In this document: in pieces, positions 30,152 through 38,428 of the stretch
How positions within the stretch are numbered: position 1 is the stretch's first letter
Layout of the letters: each line of letters begins with the position of its first letter
Assembly: GCA_039191605.1 (NCBI GenBank)
Contig: JBCCXL010000008.1
Location: forward strand, 186,001 to 250,000
Origin: JBCCXL01 sp039191605
GTDB lineage: Bacteria > Acidobacteriota > Thermoanaerobaculia > Multivoradales > JAHZIX01
Length of the DNA stretch: 64,000 nt
Reading direction: 5' to 3'
Notes under the pieces: model-generated
The model's database searches: none
What the model was told of the DNA's origin: nothing
Seen by the model: only the letters and a program-made list of their open reading frames with translations
Program-made: the position numbers and the translations under genes

Positions 30152-30541
30152 TTAGGAGGCGGTCCGTAGCCAGGTGGCCTCTTGAAGCCGTTGGTCCACG
30201 GTGACGAGAGTCAGGCCGTAGGTCAGGGCAGTAGCGGCTAGAAAACGATCCGCAGGATCCCGGTGGGGTAGTGGGAGACCGTAGGGAAGGCGGGAGACTT
30301 CCCGAGTGAGGGGCGCGTCACGGATTGGCAGTTGTTGTAGGGCCAGGGGCAGCCAGGCATCGAAACTACGGTCGAGATGAAGGCGACGGCGCTGGACCAA
30401 CAGGGAAGCTTCCCAGACGGAGATCGGGGATAGCCATAGATCCGATGATGCTCCCGTGATGAGCTCCCGAGCGGAGGGGGGGAGGCGCTCCGAGCCCAGG
30501 AGGTACCAGAGCCAAATATGAGTATCGAGCAGTAATGCCAT
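30152..30541 (-). CDS. vapC: PIN-domain toxin, VapC type
   Basis: This 129-residue PIN nuclease has the four acidic positions in place: Asp6 in LLLDTHIWLWYL, Glu in SVWEASLL, the DPADRFLAATA block and VTVDQRL near the C-terminus. VapC toxins cleave specific RNAs such as initiator tRNA or the sarcin-ricin loop. A Phd-type antitoxin gene lies upstream on the same strand, but 137 bases separate them instead of the usual overlap. No good Shine-Dalgarno precedes its ATG. The 180 bases downstream, up to the aldolase gene, hold nothing recognisable. Confidence 0.88.
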   Translation of the reverse strand: MALLLDTHIWLWYLLGSERLPPSARELITGASSDLWLSPISVWEASLLVQRRRLHLDRSFDAWLPLALQQLPIRDAPLTREVSRLPYGLPLPHRDPADRFLAATALTYGLTLVTVDQRLQEATWLRTAS

Positions 30542-30678
30542 CGACCAAAGGTCCGGAATGAGGAGCGCAAGAGCGGAGGAGAGAGAACACCTGCAGAGGG
30601 CCGAATCTCCCGGCTGTGGATACCTACTTGACGATCTAAACCCTCAAAATTGGGCTCAGTATTTGCTCCCAAGAGTCT

Positions 30679-31242
30679 TTATTCGAGAGCTTCCCAATCA
30701 CCTTCATCGAGAGGGGTGAGTAGATCCCCTTCTTCCCGCAGGGTGTGGGCGAGAGCTCCAAAGGCTCCGGTGGTGATTGCCGGCGAATCGACTGGCGGCA
30801 GAATGCGCACCAGAGGGCGACCATGTCGTGTGACTAAGATTTCCTGACCGCTGATCCGAACTCTCTCCAAGATGGCCGCTAGCTGCCCTTTGAGCTCCGA
30901 TACCGGCAGTACCGTAGGCGAGGTGGCCACCAGCTGTCGCGGCACCTGACGAGAGGTGGGAGAGCCAGGTTCTAGGGAATGGGGAAGGCGCATCTTGATG
31001 TCTTGGTGTTGACTCGGGGGCGGATGATCTGGAGATCGGTAGAGCCCAGGCTTGGCGGCTGTCTCAGCTGCCTCGATATAACGTGCTGGGTGCCCGTCGT
31101 AGGGCGGTTCCAGTGCGGAGGGCTGAGCAGAGGATGAGGTCGCCGTTTCTGCAGGACGGCTCGATTGGGAAGCACGGTCTTGAGAGGAGGGCTCCGTTGA
31201 TTCCTCGTGGGATCTAGGTGTCTTAGTTTTTTTATTTTCCAC
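30679..31242 (-). CDS. Phd/YefM-family antitoxin with long polar N-terminal extension
   Basis: Residues about 108-187 form the antitoxin. PVSELKGQLAAILERVRISG followed by QEILVTRHGRPLVRILPP is the Phd DNA-binding/dimerisation fold, and the acidic tail EGDLLTPLDEGDWEALE should contact the toxin. About 100 Ser/Pro/Thr-rich residues precede it when GTG at 31242 is used. An internal ATG at 30993 would give a more usual 104-residue protein. Neither start has a strong ribosome-binding site. It neutralises the neighbouring VapC and probably represses the shared promoter, as in known Phd systems. Confidence 0.75.
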   Translation of the reverse strand: MENKKTKTPRSHEESTEPSSQDRASQSSRPAETATSSSAQPSALEPPYDGHPARYIEAAETAAKPGLYRSPDHPPPSQHQDIKMRLPHSLEPGSPTSRQVPRQLVATSPTVLPVSELKGQLAAILERVRISGQEILVTRHGRPLVRILPPVDSPAITTGAFGALAHTLREEGDLLTPLDEGDWEALE

Positions 31243-31330
31243 TTCTGGATATTATCATAGTTAGTCCAATTTGATCTTTTTTTAGACCTTTTTATGGGTC
31301 TTTTGCGCTCCTGTTTAGAGTGAAGTGGCC
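31215..31330. promoter_or_regulatory. AT-rich island upstream of the antitoxin gene
   Basis: This stretch is far richer in A+T than its surroundings, with runs of seven T and A-rich blocks. On the minus strand TATGATAAT around 31250-31260 resembles a -10 region for the toxin-antitoxin operon, although no good -35 is visible. An imperfect AGACC/GGTCT inverted repeat near 31284-31302 could be an operator or a weak terminator. Confidence 0.4.
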
Positions 31331-31498
31331 TATCTCGGGTGGAAAACTGTCCCTGATCTGCTTTCAAGCACCTGTTCTAGAAGAAATGCTCTTGTGGTGC
31401 CGCTTGATTGCCTGGCGAATCCTCCAGCGTGCTGGTTCGGGCAGGCTTGCCGCGACTCTCTGCGGTCCTCGATAAGGTCTCCTACAATAAGTCCCATC

Positions 31499-33649
31499 AT
31501 GGCCAAGTCCTCGAGCCCGCTACCGAAGGTGTCCCAAGCCGCTTCCGTCACCGGAGAGTCCTACCAGGGGGGGCGTAGGGGAGCGCGCCTTCCCAGCTGG
31601 TCGCTATCTCCTCTTCCGGCTTGGAGCCAGCTAATAGGCATCACCGCGGCGCTTCTTGCCGCGACTCTTTGGGTTTATCTGCCGGTGACGGACTACGGCT
31701 TCGTCAACTGGGACGACCCGGCCTATGTCGAGGACAACCCGATGGTGCGCGGCGGCCTCACGGTGGAGGGGGTGCAATGGGCTCTGACCACCGGCCACGC
31801 CAGCAACTGGCACCCTTTGACCTGGCTCTCGTTGATGCTCGACGTCGAGCTCTTTGGCGTCGATCCAGGGGCGATGCACGGCACCAACCTTCTGCTCCAC
31901 GCAGTGGCGACGGTGCTTCTCTTCGTGCTGCTGCTGCGGCTGTTGGGGAGGCCGTGGACCAGCGGCCTGGTGGCGGCCCTCTTCGCTCTTCACCCTCTTC
32001 ATGTGGAGTCCGTGGCGTGGATCGCTGAGCGCAAGGATGTTCTGTCGGCGGTGTTCTGGTGGGCGGCGACCTGGGCCTGGGTGGAGTATGTGGCTCGCCC
32101 CTCCCGCCGCCGCTATGGCCTCGCGGCGCTCCTGTTTGCGGCGGGGTTGATGTCGAAGCCGATGCTGGTGACCTGGCCCTTCACCCTCTTTTTGCTCGAC
32201 CTTTGGCCGCTGCGCCGGGCCTCGCTGCCGACCTGGAGTGAGCGGCCGTGGGCGCAGGCGGCGTGGCTCGGCCGGTGGCGGCCGCTGGTGGTGGAGAAGC
32301 TGCCTTTTTTTGCCCTGGTGGCGCTCTCCAGCGCGGTGACCTTCTTCGTGCAGCGCGCCGGGGGGGCGGTCTCGACTCTGGAGCACGTTCCAACCGTGGC
32401 GCGCATGGCCAACGCGGCGGTGGCCTACGCCGTGTACCTGGGCAAGATGCTGTGGCCGGTAGATCTCGCTCTGCTCTACCCTCACCCGGGGTATCCCGAG
32501 CCGTGGCTCACTGCCATCTCGGCGATCCTCTTGGCGGGCTTGACCTACCTCTTCCTGGGGCCCTGGCGCGGTCAGGGGAGGGGCCTTGTCGGCTGGCTCT
32601 TCTATTTCGGCACCCTGGTACCGGTGATCGGTTTGGTGCAGGTGGGCGCTCAGGCCTACGCCGACCGCTACACCTACATCCCCCTCACCGGGATCTTCTT
32701 GCTCGCCGTCGGATGGGCGGAGGAGCGCATCCGAAAGAGCCCATCGACCGCGTTGCGGCGCGGCGCGGCGCTGTCATCGCTCCTGCTGGTGGCGCTCTTG
32801 GCCTGGCTGGCGCGAGGGCAGGTCACCACCTGGAGCAGCAGTGAAGCGGTCTTTCGTCACGCTCTTACGGTGACGCAAGACAATCACCGCATCCACAACG
32901 TATTGGGCGTCACCCTGTTGTCTGCGGAGCGCCTGGAGGAAGCGGAGCAGGAGCTGCGCAGAGCAGTGGGGATCAAGCCTGGCTTTGCCGATGCGTGGAA
33001 TAACCTCGGCGTGAGCCTGTCGCGGCAGCAGCGGGCTGGGGAGGCGGCGGAGGCCTTTGGGCGGGCGGCGGCCCTGGATCCGGCGGATGCCGAGGCTCGA
33101 TCGAACCTGGGGAACGTCCTCGGGACCCTGGGCCGTCCGCGGCAGGCCTTGGCGGCCTATGGGGAGGCGCTAGAAATCGACCCGGACGCGCTGGAAGCCC
33201 GTCGCGCTCTGGCTCTCACTCTGATCGACCTCGGCCGGTGGGAGCCGGCGCAAGAGCAGCTGGGGGAGCTGCTGCGGCGCTTTCCCGAGGATGCCGACGC
33301 GCATCGAGATCTAGGCAACGTCGTCGCTGGGCAGGGACGCCTAGAGGAAGCCCTCGGCCACTACCAGAGGGCTCTGGAGCTAGCCCCGGAGCTTTCAGGA
33401 GTGCGCGAGAATCGAGCTCAGATCTTGGCCCGAAGCCAGCGCTGGGAGGAAGCGGCGGCGGCCTACGGTGATCTGGTGGCCCGGCAGCCACAGAATGCCC
33501 AGTGGCGCTTCCTGCTGGCGATGGTGGAGCTCGCCGCCGGGCGGCCGGCGAAGGCCGAAGAGCAGCTGCCGGCGCTAAGGCAGCTGGATCCGACTCTCGC
33601 TCAACAGCTGATGGATGGCCTTCAGCAGCTGCCGGTCGAGGTGCCCTAG
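31499..33649 (+). CDS. TMTC-like GT-C membrane protein with C-terminal TPR array
   Basis: This 716-residue protein has about eleven membrane helices in its first 430 residues and TPRs in the remainder. FVNWDDPAYVEDNP and SNWHPLTWLSLMLD lie in the first periplasmic loop, and HPLHVESVAWIAERKDVLSA follows. These blocks are shared with bacterial relatives of eukaryotic TMTC O-mannosyltransferases. Six or so TPRs follow (YGEALEIDPDALEARRALAL, GNVVAGQGRLEEALGHYQRA). It is probably an O-glycosyltransferase acting on exported proteins. The ATG at 31499 is chosen because the upstream open extension lacks family similarity; its ribosome-binding site is weak. Confidence 0.8.
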   Translation: MAKSSSPLPKVSQAASVTGESYQGGRRGARLPSWSLSPLPAWSQLIGITAALLAATLWVYLPVTDYGFVNWDDPAYVEDNPMVRGGLTVEGVQWALTTGHASNWHPLTWLSLMLDVELFGVDPGAMHGTNLLLHAVATVLLFVLLLRLLGRPWTSGLVAALFALHPLHVESVAWIAERKDVLSAVFWWAATWAWVEYVARPSRRRYGLAALLFAAGLMSKPMLVTWPFTLFLLDLWPLRRASLPTWSERPWAQAAWLGRWRPLVVEKLPFFALVALSSAVTFFVQRAGGAVSTLEHVPTVARMANAAVAYAVYLGKMLWPVDLALLYPHPGYPEPWLTAISAILLAGLTYLFLGPWRGQGRGLVGWLFYFGTLVPVIGLVQVGAQAYADRYTYIPLTGIFLLAVGWAEERIRKSPSTALRRGAALSSLLLVALLAWLARGQVTTWSSSEAVFRHALTVTQDNHRIHNVLGVTLLSAERLEEAEQELRRAVGIKPGFADAWNNLGVSLSRQQRAGEAAEAFGRAAALDPADAEARSNLGNVLGTLGRPRQALAAYGEALEIDPDALEARRALALTLIDLGRWEPAQEQLGELLRRFPEDADAHRDLGNVVAGQGRLEEALGHYQRALELAPELSGVRENRAQILARSQRWEEAAAAYGDLVARQPQNAQWRFLLAMVELAAGRPAKAEEQLPALRQLDPTLAQQLMDGLQQLPVEVP

Positions 33650-33988
33650 GCGACAGGCCTCGGCTTTGGCTTTGGGGCTTGCGGAGTCCGCCGAAGGTCT
33701 CTGGGTTTGCTGGGCTCGCCGAAGGGCTCGGTGGGGGGCAGGGGGATCGGGAGTAAGGCTTCGGAGCTCGGTGTGGAGGGGATGTATTTTTTGACTGGAT
33801 GTTGCCCCTAGAGGTAACTTCTATCGCATTGCCGCATCTTGCTGTTGGGGCCTATCTCAGTGGCGCTTTCGCGTATCTTCATAGGCGATCTCTGTTATCC
33901 TGCGAGGAAGACATGATCATGGGCATTTAATTTTCGGTTTGACGGTATCTATGTCCGTCGTCGGCCGAATCTCACCGAGACCGTCGCT
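33650..33988. other. 339-bp intergenic region
   Basis: No gene is supported here. The right half is less G+C-rich. TGTTATCCT at 33893-33901 resembles an extended -10 for the GGDEF gene, without a clear -35. A GAGGAAG sequence and a five-codon ATG frame follow immediately at 33904-33929. Confidence 0.35.
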
Positions 33989-36298
33989 TTGCGCCAACGC
34001 CACTTGTTGAAGACCCTGATCTCCGTCGCCGTGTCAGGTGCGGTGGTCTTCGTGCTTGCGCTTCAAGGCCTCGCTCTGCGCAAGGAGGCTGCGCAACGAG
34101 TCGGTATTTTCTTCGGGCCCGAGGTGCCTCTCAGCGCCGTAGAGGTCGATCCAGAGCCGGGTTTGCGGATCGAGCGGGTAGAGGTGGGGCTGGCGGCACA
34201 CCGAGCAGGAATCCGAGCTGGTGATGTGCTGATGGCCGTCGACCGTCAGCCGGTAGCGGATCTCGATCGCTATGGAGAGATCCTCGACGAGAGGATCGAC
34301 CCCGACTTTTCGCGCAACGATCTGCACTGGACGCTGTGGCGCAACGGCCGCGAGATAGACCTGCTGGTGGTTCCGGGAAGCCCTTTCCCGCTGTGGGGCT
34401 TCCTCTCTACGGTGTTGGCCTGTCTCTCCTTCTTGGTGCTGGCGCTGACGGCGCTCCTCGCTTCGGCGGAGAGCAAGCGATCGAGGCTGCTCTTCCTGCT
34501 GTGTTTGGCGATCTCTCTGGAGCTGGCGCTGCCTTTGTCCACCGCCGCGCTGATCGATCTCCCGGTGCTTCTGGCCTTCAGCTATTTGCTCAGCGGGCTG
34601 CAGCTCGGAACGGAAGTCCATCTGATCTCTCGTATCCCGGAGCCTCATCGCTGGGCGCGGCGCTATCCGTGGATCATTCCCGCAGTCTACGCTCTCGGTT
34701 TTGCGGCGGCGGCGCTGGCTGCGACCACCGAGCTCGCCACCGCCCGGGGGATCGCTTTGCCCTGGAGCGTGGATACGATCGCCTTCTTCTTCAATAACGC
34801 GATCATTTTGCCTTGGGCTCTGGCGGTAGCGCTTCTGCTGCTGAACCAATCCCTCTTCCACGAGGATCCCCACGGCCGAATGAAGGCTTCGTGGGTGCTG
34901 GCGGGCGCGCTGCCTTGGGTGATTTACAGCGTCTATATCTCTTCCGTTGACCTCTTTGGTTTTCCACTTGCGGATTGGGCGCTGGATTTAACCAACATTG
35001 TGGTTCTGCCCTTTCCCATCGCCCTCTTTGTCGCCATCTTCCGCTACCGCCTGCTGGACGTAAGGGCGGGAACCGCCCGCTCCTTCGTCTATAGCCTGCT
35101 GGCGGTAGCGGTGCTGTTGGTGTTCTATCTCGCTCTGGGCACGTTAGGGATCGTGATGCTCCAGGCGCTGGAGCTTGGAAATGACTCGGTTTGGGTGATC
35201 TCCGGGGCTACGCTCCTGCTGGGATTGACCTTTTCGCCTTTGCGCACCGCGATTCAGCGGGCCCTGGAACGGCGCTTCTTTCCGGAGCAGGCGGCCTTGT
35301 CGAAGCAGCTGACGGAGCTGGCCTCGGATCTTCCGCAGCGGCGGGAAGTGCCGAAGATGAGCCGCTATTTGGTCGACAAGATCTCCGAGGCTCTGCACCT
35401 GGAATCGGCCACTCTGCTGCTCACCGCACCGCGCACCGGATTGTTGATCACCTCGGCCTCGACCCTCCTGGACGCTGAGGAAGACTTCGCCGAGAGCTTT
35501 CTGCTCTCTCAGGAAGATCCCGCCCTCGATCTGCTGCTGGAGGTCGGTGGGCCGCTTTCCGCCCGTCGCCTGGCGGGGGTGAGCCCGGCGTTGGCCCATC
35601 GTCTCCACGCCTTCGAGGCGCGCCTTGCGGTGCCCTTGATCAATCGCGATCACGTGGTGGGCCTGCTCTTGTTGGGGCGAGGGTCGGAGGCCTTCCAGCC
35701 GGAGGAGCTAGAGGTGCTCAGCCTCTTCGCTCGGCATACCGCCACTACCTTCGAGAACGCTCGGCTCTTCGAATCTGCGACCGTCGAGGGGCTCACTGGG
35801 CTGCTGCGCCGAGAGGCGATTCTCGAGCGGCTGACGGAGGAGCTGGATCGCTCGCTACGCTATCGTCGCCCGCTGTCGGTGGCGATGATCGATCTCGATC
35901 ACTTCAAGCGGGTCAACGATCGCTTCGGTCACCTGATGGGGGACGCTCTGTTGAAGCGAGTCGCCCAGGTGCTGCAGCGCAACGTGCGGCGCACCGACTC
36001 CCTGGGCCGCTACGGCGGAGAAGAATTTCTGCTGGTGATGCCGGAGACCCGACTGGTGGGGGCCGCTGAGGTCTCGGAGAAGATTCGCCGCATGGTGGAG
36101 GGCCTCGCTCTGCTCACCGAGGGAGAGGAGAAGATCCAGGTGACCCTCAGCATCGGCCTCTCCCAGCTGGAGGATTTCAATCGCTCCACCGCACCCAGCG
36201 CCGAGGAGCTCATCGCCGCCGCGGACCTCTCCCTTTACGAGGCCAAGCGTCAGGGGCGCAATCGAGTGCGTCAAACCCAGCCCTTGCAGATGGTTTGA
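33989..36298 (+). CDS. Membrane PDZ-GAF-GGDEF diguanylate cyclase
   Basis: This 769-residue protein is predicted to make cyclic di-GMP. After one N-terminal helix (LISVAVSGAVVFVLAL) comes a periplasmic PDZ-like domain at about 40-120 (GLRIERVEVGLAAHRAGIRA then GDVLMAV). Roughly eight membrane helices run to about 415, then a GAF domain at about 445-590 and a GGDEF domain at 600-765. The active-site motif GGEEF is at 676-680 and an inhibitory-site RxxD (RRTD, 667-670) lies five residues upstream, so product feedback is expected. The only usable in-frame start near the N-terminus is TTG; no ATG or GTG occurs before the upstream stop. A periplasmic PDZ input is unusual for this class. Confidence 0.88.
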   Translation: MRQRHLLKTLISVAVSGAVVFVLALQGLALRKEAAQRVGIFFGPEVPLSAVEVDPEPGLRIERVEVGLAAHRAGIRAGDVLMAVDRQPVADLDRYGEILDERIDPDFSRNDLHWTLWRNGREIDLLVVPGSPFPLWGFLSTVLACLSFLVLALTALLASAESKRSRLLFLLCLAISLELALPLSTAALIDLPVLLAFSYLLSGLQLGTEVHLISRIPEPHRWARRYPWIIPAVYALGFAAAALAATTELATARGIALPWSVDTIAFFFNNAIILPWALAVALLLLNQSLFHEDPHGRMKASWVLAGALPWVIYSVYISSVDLFGFPLADWALDLTNIVVLPFPIALFVAIFRYRLLDVRAGTARSFVYSLLAVAVLLVFYLALGTLGIVMLQALELGNDSVWVISGATLLLGLTFSPLRTAIQRALERRFFPEQAALSKQLTELASDLPQRREVPKMSRYLVDKISEALHLESATLLLTAPRTGLLITSASTLLDAEEDFAESFLLSQEDPALDLLLEVGGPLSARRLAGVSPALAHRLHAFEARLAVPLINRDHVVGLLLLGRGSEAFQPEELEVLSLFARHTATTFENARLFESATVEGLTGLLRREAILERLTEELDRSLRYRRPLSVAMIDLDHFKRVNDRFGHLMGDALLKRVAQVLQRNVRRTDSLGRYGGEEFLLVMPETRLVGAAEVSEKIRRMVEGLALLTEGEEKIQVTLSIGLSQLEDFNRSTAPSAEELIAAADLSLYEAKRQGRNRVRQTQPLQMV

Positions 36299-36350
36299 GC
36301 CCCGCCTCGGAATCGGGCTGCTGGCTGTCAGATCCGGCGGGTTGATTGTT

Positions 36351-37850
36351 TTATCGGGGCTCTTCCAGCAGCAGATAGAGCACGTTGTCGCTGAATTCGG
36401 GGGCGGAGGTAATCCCTAGGTGATCGGAGAAGATAAAGCTCACCTGGGACCAGTGGATCGGCGAGCTGAGCCCCGCCTTCGGCACGCTGGGGTCGAGGCG
36501 CTCGTCCATCAGCGCGCTGGTGCGCAGCACGGTCCCGTCTCCAGGGGCAGTGGCGAGGAAGCTCAGGCGGTGCCGGTCAGCGTCGAATCGAGCGGCGGAG
36601 GACGTCAACTCGGCATCTCCGGCGAAGAGCATCAGGCGGGTGCCCTGGGGAGGCGTCGCCGGAAGGTCCAGAGCGCCGTGGAATTGGCGGGCGCGGCGCA
36701 GGCTCTTGTCCAGATGTTCCAGAGCGACGGTCCGTCGCGCGCTAGGGGAGAGCTGCGGCAGTAGCTGAGCGAGAATCTCGTCCTGCCCTGGATTTGCCAG
36801 ACCCCAGCCGCGTTCGCGCCATAGGGCCGGCTGGAGGAAATCCACCGTTTCGCCGCTGGAATCCAGCAGCGCTCCGTGGCGCGGCCTCGGTAGGAGCTGG
36901 TAGAGGGAGGGCAGGGTGCCGATGAGGGCGGGCTCGAAGCGCGGCGTGAAGGGACCGAATTTACGCCCTTCGATGAGCTGCGCTAGGGCGTCGATGGCCC
37001 CTGCGTTGGGCGTGCCGACGAGAATTGCCCGGCCGACCAGCTCAGCCCCCGCCCAGGTGAGCTCCGGCATCGACCCGTCCGCCGGAAGGTCCGCGTCGCC
37101 GTAGCGCAGCATGTAGCGCAACACCAGCCCCCCCATGGAGTGGGCGATGACGTCGAAGCGCACCGGATCCTGATCTTCACCCCAGCGCTTGCGTCGTTCC
37201 TCGGTGACGTAGGCTTGCCTCTCGCGCAGGAATCGGTAGAGATTCTGGGCGCTCTCGACATTGTCCCGGCGCCAATCGTAGGGGTATTGGAAACAGGTGA
37301 AGTGGTCGTCGCCATAGTCCACGACCGTGCCGCGGAAGTCTTGATCCCGGTAGCCGCCAGCGCCGAGGGTGGCGAGGATTTCGACGTAGGCCTGAAGCTC
37401 GATGGGGAGGCCTGCGAGGCGAACCTCGATCTTTTCCAGCACGCCATCGGTGACGACCTCGTCCGTCAGCTCCCTCAGCTCGCTGCCGGTTTCCATCGGC
37501 AGGCTGAAGATTCGAGCTCCGTCCGCCTCCCGAGGGTCCACGGCGGAGCCCCCGAAGGCCCCCCAAACGATTTGACCGCTGTTCTCGTGGACTAGCTTCG
37601 TGCCGAGAATGCCCGGGATCACGACGACTGGATTGCGGTGCTGGTCGTGATACTTGGCGACCTGGTCGTAGATTCCCAGCAGGTCTGGAACTTCGACCCC
37701 GGAGCGGCACCCAGTGATCGACAGCAAGAGCGCCAGGCTTGCGACGATGCGTAGCCCGAGGAGACCGCGAGGGCTCGCTAGCCTTCGAGAGCGCAAGGGG
37801 TTCAGGGGATGCAATGGAGCTGGCAGGGAGGGTTTCATCCGAGGGGCCAC
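36351..37850 (-). CDS. LCAT-like alpha/beta-hydrolase lipoprotein
   Basis: This 499-residue protein has a lipobox (LLLSITGC, Cys48) and an alpha/beta-hydrolase fold of the lecithin:cholesterol acyltransferase family. VVVIPGILGTKLV is the oxyanion strand, YPYDWRRDN is a strong LCAT-family block, and the nucleophile Ser238 sits in AHSMGGLVLRY. A C-terminal aspartate and histidine (GDGTVLR; WSQVSF region less clear) should complete the triad. It is likely an outer-membrane or periplasmic lipase or acyltransferase. MKPSL, four codons in, is an alternative start. The gene faces the GGDEF gene tail to tail. Confidence 0.82.
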   Translation of the reverse strand: MAPRMKPSLPAPLHPLNPLRSRRLASPRGLLGLRIVASLALLLSITGCRSGVEVPDLLGIYDQVAKYHDQHRNPVVVIPGILGTKLVHENSGQIVWGAFGGSAVDPREADGARIFSLPMETGSELRELTDEVVTDGVLEKIEVRLAGLPIELQAYVEILATLGAGGYRDQDFRGTVVDYGDDHFTCFQYPYDWRRDNVESAQNLYRFLRERQAYVTEERRKRWGEDQDPVRFDVIAHSMGGLVLRYMLRYGDADLPADGSMPELTWAGAELVGRAILVGTPNAGAIDALAQLIEGRKFGPFTPRFEPALIGTLPSLYQLLPRPRHGALLDSSGETVDFLQPALWRERGWGLANPGQDEILAQLLPQLSPSARRTVALEHLDKSLRRARQFHGALDLPATPPQGTRLMLFAGDAELTSSAARFDADRHRLSFLATAPGDGTVLRTSALMDERLDPSVPKAGLSSPIHWSQVSFIFSDHLGITSAPEFSDNVLYLLLEEPR

Positions 37851-38134
37851 CTTGTAGATCCGGAACGTTGTGGGTTTGGAGGGATGATAGAGAAGGACTC
37901 GGGCTTGCGAACACTGGGTTTTGGTGGGCTCGGCTGCGGCGAAACGGAGACCTCGAGCTCCGGATTCGGAAGCCTCGATCTCTGAGCTTCCAAAGGCGGC
38001 TCGGAGTCATCTAGGACGGGTTAGCTCCGGCGCGGTAGCTCATTGGCGAGGAGAAGCGCCGCTCTGTGGTCCGCGGAAGCCGATGGCTCTCTGAACGGAT
38101 GAGTCGAGGCCAAAATTGTAGAAGCGAATCAGGG

Positions 38135-38164
38135 TTGACCGTCAGGGCAGGATAGCTGTATTCT
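38135..38164 (+). promoter_or_regulatory. Sigma70-type promoter for tRNA-Pro
   Basis: TTGACC, an 18-base spacer and TATTCT lie upstream of the tRNA. A start about seven bases beyond the -10 gives a 5' leader of roughly 35 bases. The preceding 280 bases after the lipase gene hold no supported gene. Confidence 0.55.
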
Positions 38165-38204
38165 CCCGGCTCTGCGCTGGTCGCCGTGCCGCGCAGATCC
38201 GAGT

Positions 38205-38281
38205 CGGGGCGTAGCTCAGCCTGGTAGAGCGCACGCTTCGGGAGCGTGAGGCCGGAGGTTCGAATCCTCTCGCCCCGACCA
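38205..38281 (+). tRNA. tRNA-Pro (anticodon CGG)
   Basis: A full cloverleaf can be drawn. The acceptor is CGGGGCG paired with CGCCCCG, followed by the A discriminator and an encoded CCA. The D arm is GCTC/GAGC. The anticodon stem CACGC/GCGTG encloses loop TTCGGGA with CGG at 38239-38241, and the T arm GGAGG/CCTCT holds TTCGAAT. It reads CCG codons, which are frequent in this G+C-rich window. Confidence 0.97.
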
Positions 38282-38335
38282 TTTTCTAAGCTCCCGGCCC
38301 CATCCTTCGGCGATGGGTGATTCACGGAGAGTGAG

Positions 38336-38366
38336 AAAAAGGCGAGCCTGAGGGCTCGCCTTTTTT
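38336..38366. terminator. Rho-independent terminator after tRNA-Pro
   Basis: GGCGAGCC, loop TGAG, GGCTCGCC is followed by six T residues and preceded by five A residues. It can therefore terminate the tRNA transcript and, from the other side, the MamK-like gene. A smaller hairpin with a UUCG loop (CCCATC/GATGGG, 38299-38317) lies between tRNA and terminator. Confidence 0.92.
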
Positions 38367-38428
38367 GCTTATCGATGCGGTGTCTGCTCCTACGGTGCTG
38401 GCGCCGGAGGAGGGGAGCGATACGGGCC

